Shown here piece after piece: positions 5,176-8,936 of a stretch of DNA of 8,936 bases (positions are counted from its first letter, which is position 1; each line of letters begins with the position of its first letter). The notes beneath the pieces are model-generated. The model saw only the letters and a program-made list of their open reading frames with translations, was not told where the DNA came from and did no database searches. A program made the position numbers and the translations under genes. Source of the DNA: an uncultured Saprospiraceae bacterium (GTDB taxonomy: Bacteria > Bacteroidota > Bacteroidia > Chitinophagales > Saprospiraceae); the NCBI GenBank assembly GCA_938002705.1, contig CALLAG010000211.1, forward strand, positions 1 to 8,936. Direction: 5' to 3'.

Positions 5176-6726
5176 ATGGAAAAAAATATTGGGCTTACCA
5201 ATAAACCGCTAATTATAATCACATTCCTGGTAGGGATGTGCTCTATTATATATGAGTTACTCATAAGTACGACAAGCTCGTACCTGCTTGGTGATAGTAT
5301 CAGGCAGTTTTCTATCATCATAGGTATCTACCTTGCTTCTATGGGTCTCGGCGCCTATTTCTCTAGGTTCATGGAGAAAGATCTCTTAATGAAATTTATA
5401 CTTGTAGAGTTATTGCTTGGACTCATCGGGGCATTCTCAGTGCCCTTGTGTTATTACTACTTCGCATATAGTGATGCGTCAGGATATCAGCTTTTTGTTT
5501 TATTCTTAGTATTTCTGATCGGTACATTGACGGGTTTTGAAGTACCTATCCTTACGAGAATCATGGAAGACAAATTTGATCTCAAAGACAATATCAGTAA
5601 CATACTCACCTATGATTATCTGGGTGCTCTCGTTGCGACATTGATATTTCCATTCTTTCTTGTGCCTATGGTAGGCCTCTATAAGTCGTCGCTGATTTTT
5701 GGTTTGATTAATATATCTATAGGTCTCACCACCATTTATCTATACAAAGACTACTTACAAGAGAAGAAATCATTCAATCGATTACTGACCATATTTACAT
5801 TCATCATGATAGCTGTCATAGGTTATATGATCTTGGTAGCCGATGCGTACATAGACAAGTGGAATAATGCGATATACAAATATCCAGTCGTCTATTCTGA
5901 AAATAGTCCTTACCAAAACATATCCGTCACAGAACAGCCTGACGAATTCCGACTCTATCTCAATGGAGCGATACAGTTCTCATCACGTGACGAATATAGA
6001 TATCATGAAGCCCTCACACACATACCTCTGCAGCAATCCCCCAAAGTCGAAAACGTACTACTATTAGGTGGAGGTGAAGGCCTTGCAGCAAGAGAGATAT
6101 TAAAATATCCTGAGCTGAAGCAACTCACTATTATAGATATAGATCCTGCCGTGACACGTATCAGCAATAAGTTAGACTTCATATATGAATTAAACGAAGG
6201 TGCCCTCAAGGATGATAAGGTCAATATCATACATGAGGATGCATTTAAGTTTCTTAAGAATGATACTACTCATTACGATGCTATCATCGTAGACCTCCCT
6301 GATCCATCTAATGAGGTTATCGCTCGGCTTTACTGTACAGCATTCTACGGATACGCCAGACGAAGGCTAAGCAAAGATGGTGTTCTATGCACTCAAGCAA
6401 CAAGTCCTGAGCTGAGTAAGAATGCATTCTGGTGCATAGATGCTACTCTGAGAGAGGCTGGCTTCAGCTATACCTACCCATACCATGTCAATGTACCTTC
6501 ATTCGGCAACTGGGGATTCATTATGGCCAAGAATAATCCTAAGTTCTCTTCTACATTAAGAACTGACCTCGAATACAAATTCTTAGAAGATGAGATGTAC
6601 AATCACATTTTTTATTTTACGAAAGACATCAAAGTCGATAACGTAGAGGTCAATAGACTGGACAAGCCTGTCATCTTAGAATATTATCTAGATCACTGGC
6701 AAAGCCTACAGGGGCAGAAGCGGTGA
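5176..6726 (+). CDS. speE: Membrane-bound polyamine aminopropyltransferase (seven-helix spermidine synthase-like)
   Basis: A 516-residue fusion of a membrane domain and an aminopropyltransferase. Seven hydrophobic helices lie at about 12-31, 45-63, 72-96, 104-126, 145-168, 170-190 and 203-225. The Rossmann methyltransferase-like domain follows: RYHEALTHIP (275-284), LLGGGEGLAARE (296-307), DIDP (321-324), HEDAF (353-357) and VDLPDPSN (372-379, catalytic Asp373). PYHVNVPSFGNWGFIMA (435-451) is typical of the membrane-anchored subfamily. It transfers aminopropyl from decarboxylated SAM to putrescine or a longer amine; the acceptor cannot be read from sequence. GGGEG replaces the more common GGGDG, a conservative change. 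The gene is divergent from the YgiB/ligase/speH operon, which supplies its donor. No clear terminator follows. Confidence 0.93.
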   Translation: MEKNIGLTNKPLIIITFLVGMCSIIYELLISTTSSYLLGDSIRQFSIIIGIYLASMGLGAYFSRFMEKDLLMKFILVELLLGLIGAFSVPLCYYYFAYSDASGYQLFVLFLVFLIGTLTGFEVPILTRIMEDKFDLKDNISNILTYDYLGALVATLIFPFFLVPMVGLYKSSLIFGLINISIGLTTIYLYKDYLQEKKSFNRLLTIFTFIMIAVIGYMILVADAYIDKWNNAIYKYPVVYSENSPYQNISVTEQPDEFRLYLNGAIQFSSRDEYRYHEALTHIPLQQSPKVENVLLLGGGEGLAAREILKYPELKQLTIIDIDPAVTRISNKLDFIYELNEGALKDDKVNIIHEDAFKFLKNDTTHYDAIIVDLPDPSNEVIARLYCTAFYGYARRRLSKDGVLCTQATSPELSKNAFWCIDATLREAGFSYTYPYHVNVPSFGNWGFIMAKNNPKFSSTLRTDLEYKFLEDEMYNHIFYFTKDIKVDNVEVNRLDKPVILEYYLDHWQSLQGQKR

Positions 6727-6753
6727 TCGTTATTTTTGTCTGAATCTTGCCTG

Positions 6754-6768
6754 CCCGCCTCTGGTGGG
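6754..6768. repeat. Triplet-loop palindrome CCCGCC-TCT-GGTGGG
   Basis: Six-pair stem (one G-T pair) with a three-base loop, 28 bases past the speE stop. No T-run directly follows on either strand, so an intrinsic terminator is doubtful, though it could stabilise the 3' end of the speE message. Confidence 0.45.
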
Positions 6769-6808
6769 ATTATTAGGATTTTTGGATTTCTTGACATAGG
6801 CGTTCTTC

Positions 6809-6823
6809 TGGGCTTGTAGCCCA
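6809..6823. repeat. Triplet-loop palindrome TGGGCT-TGT-AGCCCA
   Basis: Perfect six-base arms around TGT. It shares the core GGCT-N3-AGCC with hairpin one of the 59-base repeats, and GGCTTG(T/C)AGCCCAAAT with bases 8691-8706. The stem is kept while the loop varies (GGA, GAA, TGT, TGC). Confidence 0.6.
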
Positions 6824-6899
6824 AATGCAATATGATTATCACTAAGCTTATGAAGCTTTTGAATAGGACATTGATTATATCATCTGATTTAAATGAGCT

Positions 6900-7682
6900 T
6901 TAATCATAATTTAATGTATTATAATTACTAAATCTATATTCAAATAGTATTTGTGAAGATTGTATAATATCATCCGAATTGGCTCTTATAGATTCGCTTC
7001 CAAATTTAACTCCGTCTAAATAGTCTGAGTTCTGTAGAATATATGAATGATTAAATCCTATTGAAAATGAATTAGAAAAATCATATAAAATTCGGATCGC
7101 AACGGTATAATAAATATTAATCTTATCATCCCTAATATTTATTAATCCTTTATTTTCAAAGGCTTGCGTTTCGTAAGTACCATCATGGATTTCTCTAATA
7201 TTTGCCAAGAAATCTTGATCATTGGTTAAGAATCCACTTTCGACTTCAATATTATTATATGGCATATTGTTACTGTCTAAGACATCCAATTTAGTCTTTG
7301 AATTACCGATCCCAATTCCAATTTTTGGTTCTATAGTCAATCTGTCTGACCATAAATTAATTGACGAACTGAAATTTTGAAATATAATGAAGTTAGTGTT
7401 GCGGTAAGATGGAAACCAATTTGTAGAAGATATTATTCCAGGTACAAATAATTCTTCGCTTAATCCATGATTTCTTGAAAAATGTAAAGATGGCTCATAG
7501 TTTAAAAAACTATTGACTTTCTGCTTATAGTAGATTTCTGAAGATACGCCATTGAAATATTCTGATCTTATATCACCAATAATTGACGATTGGCCAATTA
7601 CTATTCCAAAACTATTTTCAGATTGTGAAAATCCAACCTGAGCTGTTATTGCAATTATAAGGATAGCAAATACACTCTTCAT
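6900..7682 (-). CDS. Exported protein, probably a small outer-membrane beta-barrel
   Basis: A 260-residue protein. Residues 1-20 are a signal peptide (MKSVFAILIIAITAQVGFSQ, cleavage near FSQ-S). The mature part alternates short amphipathic stretches with polar loops: SSEIYYKQKV, LNYEPSLHFSRN, TNFIIFQNFSSSINLW, RLTIEPKIGIGIG, YYTVAIRILYDF, SFSIGFNHSYIL and a last strand QILFEYRF. NSDYLDG followed by an Asp-rich turn and a final strand resembles, from memory, the C-terminal part of Bacteroidota barrel proteins related to OmpA N-domains. No OmpA peptidoglycan-binding domain follows. The last strand is followed by seven polar residues rather than ending in an aromatic. Very AT-rich compared with the polyamine genes. 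Fold plausible, function unknown. Confidence 0.6.
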   Translation of the reverse strand: MKSVFAILIIAITAQVGFSQSENSFGIVIGQSSIIGDIRSEYFNGVSSEIYYKQKVNSFLNYEPSLHFSRNHGLSEELFVPGIISSTNWFPSYRNTNFIIFQNFSSSINLWSDRLTIEPKIGIGIGNSKTKLDVLDSNNMPYNNIEVESGFLTNDQDFLANIREIHDGTYETQAFENKGLINIRDDKINIYYTVAIRILYDFSNSFSIGFNHSYILQNSDYLDGVKFGSESIRANSDDIIQSSQILFEYRFSNYNTLNYD

Positions 7683-7791
7683 ATTATTATTTTTTATATG
7701 TGAATTTAATACATATTCTACTCAAAAAATGAGTTTTCATGAATAAGGTATAATAAACACAATAAGATGCTCTACTTGCCAAGGCCTTTGG

Positions 7792-7846
7792 AGATACCTC
7801 TCTACCTAAGTTCAACAGGTTTTCGGGATTTCTGGAGAGGCTATCT
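7792..7846. repeat. Long-loop inverted repeat in the gap between two minus-strand genes
   Basis: AGATA-CCTCTC (7792-7802) and GAGAGG-C-TATCT (7835-7846) pair over 11 positions with one bulged C, around a 32-base loop. The 182-base gap 7683-7864 is otherwise AT-rich. A start-less minus frame (about 7850 down to 7689) is open across it, including SRNPENLLNLGREVSPKALA, and may be a by-product of a dispersed repeat. The hairpin could close the message of the lipoprotein gene, but it has no T-run. Confidence 0.5.
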
Positions 7847-7864
7847 ACTGCTTATCGCAAATTT

Positions 7865-8542
7865 CTATTTAGACAACTTCAAATAGTTATTATCGTCTAC
7901 GTAAATCATTACAACTCCATCTATTTTACTGAAGAAAATTGTAGATGGCACAGGAGTACTGCGACTATTACTCTTGAATACTTCTTTAAATTCAGTTCCG
8001 AATAAAATTGTATCACCAATGAAGCTAGCCTCCTCTTCGAAAATATTTCTATGTTCATCCGAAATGCTATTTTGGTGAATACTTGTGATTATATTACAAC
8101 TAGTTCTTGCTATGAATTCATCTCCATTGAACAAGTTTCCCCTTACTCCAATAACGTCATATACAGCGATTGAATCGATATCATCAGCATCTTCAAAATG
8201 AGTAACCAACTCTAATGCAATAATTCTTCTTTCACTCGAATCTTTAAAAGAAATTTGTTGGTTCAAAGTTTTATAATATTCATGCTGAGAATCAATAATA
8301 CCTTCCTCACACAATGTTCTTACGATCATATTAATTTCGTAAATAGCTTTCTCGTTGTCTACAACTAATTTTTGATCATTTCCATCTTGATCCTCAAAAA
8401 TTAAAATTTGATTATTATCGTAAACAAAAAACTCTTTCGATTCCTCTTTTAATAAAAATTCACCGAGATTGATGCTTAACCCGCATTTACCACATGAGAA
8501 AAAAAGTGTAACCGCAATTATTAATAGTGTTGTCTTTAGCAT
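7865..8542 (-). CDS. Hypothetical lipoprotein
   Basis: A 225-residue protein with a lipoprotein signal: hydrophobic residues 4-15, then FFSC with Cys17 as the lipid-bearing residue, a form common in Bacteroidota. CGKC follows, so Cys20 is a second nearby cysteine. The mature part is acidic, rich in Asp/Glu/Ile, with repeated beta-like stretches (FFVYDNNQILIFEDQDG, RRIIALELVTHF, DSIAVYDVIGVRG, GVVMIYVDDNNYLKL). I recognise no domain. It may share a transcript with the downstream barrel-like gene, although the 182-base gap makes independent expression likely. ATG 8542 is the only start giving a signal peptide. AT-rich like its neighbour; a lineage-specific accessory gene is the best guess. Confidence 0.72.
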   Translation of the reverse strand: MLKTTLLIIAVTLFFSCGKCGLSINLGEFLLKEESKEFFVYDNNQILIFEDQDGNDQKLVVDNEKAIYEINMIVRTLCEEGIIDSQHEYYKTLNQQISFKDSSERRIIALELVTHFEDADDIDSIAVYDVIGVRGNLFNGDEFIARTSCNIITSIHQNSISDEHRNIFEEEASFIGDTILFGTEFKEVFKSNSRSTPVPSTIFFSKIDGVVMIYVDDNNYLKLSK

Positions 8543-8703
8543 TATTCTTTAATTTCTAATTGATATAGTTCTCACTTTTATAGACGATAAGAGCTCTGTT
8601 ATAGTTGGTTTTTCTTTCATAATTATCATTGACCTTAAAAAAATAGATAGAACAGTAACATTAGATATTGTAAGGGCTCTCGTTCATCTAGGCTTGCAGC
8701 CCA
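8543..8703. other. AT-rich gap upstream of the lipoprotein gene
   Basis: Together with 8704-8936 this is a gene-free stretch of 394 bases. This left part holds no convincing frame and no exact TAnnTTTG motif on the minus strand. Its right edge has the degenerate palindrome GGCT-TGC-AGCC (8691-8701), related to 6809-6823. The promoter of the lipoprotein gene should lie here but cannot be pinpointed. Confidence 0.6.
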
Positions 8704-8785
8704 AATCATTCACCTCCAAGAATCAATTCCTTACGGCACAAAAAAAGACCCTCGTCTTACGACGAAGGTCTTTGGCAAGCCCTCC
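8704..8785 (+). repeat. 82-base direct repeat, copy 1 (contains a minus-strand terminator)
   Basis: Identical to 8855-8936 except at 8719/8870 (A/G) and 8774/8925 (G/A); the offset is 151 bases. It begins at AATCATTCACCTCC and ends at CAAGCCCTCC. Because copy 2 reaches the last base of the window, the true unit may be longer and the array may continue to the right. Confidence 0.93.
8740..8773 (-). terminator. Strong intrinsic terminator, copy 1
   Basis: Read on the minus strand: AAAGACC-T-TCGTC, loop GTAA, GACGA-G-GGTCTTT, then TTTT. This gives a 13-pair stem (one U-G pair) capped by a GNRA-type GUAA tetraloop and ending in seven Ts in all. It would stop minus-strand transcription arriving from the right edge before it enters the lipoprotein gene. 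Confidence 0.85.
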
Positions 8786-8812
8786 CCCGACTGAGGTCGA
8801 GGTTCTCTCATT

Positions 8813-8837
8813 AGAGAATGACATTCAGTCATTCTCT
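8813..8837. repeat. 10-bp perfect hairpin with a competing alternative stem
   Basis: AGAGAATGAC (8813-8822) and GTCATTCTCT (8828-8837) pair perfectly around ATTCA. The same AGAGAA (8813-8818) can instead pair with TTCTCT at 8803-8808 around CATT, so the two stems exclude each other. Next to it, TCACGC-TCC-GCGTGA (8838-8852) forms a further triplet-loop palindrome. All lie between the two terminator copies. Confidence 0.6.
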
Positions 8838-8854
8838 TCACGCTCCGCGTGACC

Positions 8855-8936
8855 AATCATTCACCTCCAGGAATCAATTCCTTACGGCACAAAAAAAGAC
8901 CCTCGTCTTACGACGAAGGTCTTTAGCAAGCCCTCC
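8855..8936 (+). repeat. 82-base direct repeat, copy 2 (reaches the window edge)
   Basis: Second copy of 8704-8785 with two substitutions, neither of which breaks the terminator stem. The window ends with the shared bases CCCTCC, so the right boundary is not visible. Confidence 0.93.
8891..8924 (-). terminator. Strong intrinsic terminator, copy 2
   Basis: Same 13-pair stem, GUAA loop and T7 tract as at 8740-8773, with identical bases throughout. It is the first of the pair that minus-strand transcripts from the right would meet. Confidence 0.85.

Larger units (their letters stand above)
6730..6879 (-). pseudogene. Possible relic of a gene 3' end
   Basis: Minus frame 6879-6730 is open for 49 codons with no ATG or GTG. 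Its end, KKSKNPNNPTRGGQARFRQK then TAA, is basic and compositionally protein-like. The stop codon is four bases past the stop of speE on the other strand. The frame passes through two triplet-loop palindromes (6754-6768 and 6809-6823), so it may merely be repeat DNA that happens to be open. No known protein is recognised. The remaining bases to 6899 are AT-rich and featureless apart from AAGCTT-ATG-AAGCTT at 6844-6858. Confidence 0.25.

Noticed and set aside
5867..6230. Frames inside speE on both strands (5867-6067 plus, 6003-6230 minus)
   Set aside because: They overlap the conserved aminopropyltransferase motifs in other frames and show no protein features.
8706..8717. End of a 16S rRNA gene suggested by TCACCTCC
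   Set aside because: Only the eight bases match; nothing upstream resembles 16S rRNA, and the string recurs as part of the 82-base repeat.
8636..8717. Minus-strand micro-ORF starting MIWAASLDERE after GGAGGTGA
   Set aside because: The Shine-Dalgarno-like run touches the ATG with no spacing, the peptide is 24 residues with a hydrophobic low-complexity end, and its start lies in the repeat.
8704..8936. CRISPR array from regularly spaced direct repeats
   Set aside because: Units are 82 bases, the interval is 69 bases, only two copies are seen, and each unit is clearly a terminator. No cas genes are present.

Overview
The window looks like a piece of a Bacteroidota chromosome. Two good promoters carry the phylum's -7 motif TAnnTTTG at 18-19 bases before an ATG, ribosome binding sites are weak or absent, one protein has an 'FFSC' lipobox, and there is a small outer-membrane-barrel-like protein and a secreted MORN/YwqK-type protein. 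I cannot name a genus. The outer thirds are visibly more AT-rich than the central polyamine genes, so they read as accessory DNA around a core metabolic cluster.

Left third (1-3015), accessory and toxin-antitoxin-like. A lone HigA-type antitoxin (160-564, minus) and a secreted MORN-repeat protein (739-1257, minus) lie between three direct copies of one 59-base double-hairpin repeat (100-158, 670-728, 1384-1442). Right of the third copy a plus-strand operon starts from a promoter buried in a perfect 10+10 inverted repeat (1451-1486). It encodes an XRE-HTH/ImmA-IrrE metalloprotease (start moved to 1500) and an overlapping PIN-domain protein (2536-3015), probably a protease-regulated toxin module.

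Centre (3072-6726), polyamine synthesis and conjugation. The minus-strand genes are a YgiB-like membrane-anchored tail protein, a YgiC/YjfC-type ATP-grasp ligase and S-adenosylmethionine decarboxylase (speH). They overlap by 11 bases and then by 1 base (TAATG). Forty bases away a divergent gene encodes a seven-helix membrane aminopropyltransferase (speE family). SpeH makes the aminopropyl donor, SpeE builds the polyamine, and the ATP-grasp enzyme probably joins an amine to a carboxylate. The YgiB-like protein ends in a Gly/Ser-rich tail with terminal Gly-Gly and may be the acceptor. This is the most interesting system in the window.

Right third (6727-8936), AT-rich and little conserved. It holds a possible gene relic (6730-6879), an outer-membrane-barrel-like protein (6900-7682), a lipoprotein (7865-8542), several short palindromes, and two 82-base direct repeats (8704-8785 and 8855-8936). 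Each of these carries a strong minus-strand terminator with a GUAA tetraloop. They probably end transcription entering from a gene beyond the right edge.

No tRNA, rRNA, insertion sequence or CRISPR array was seen.
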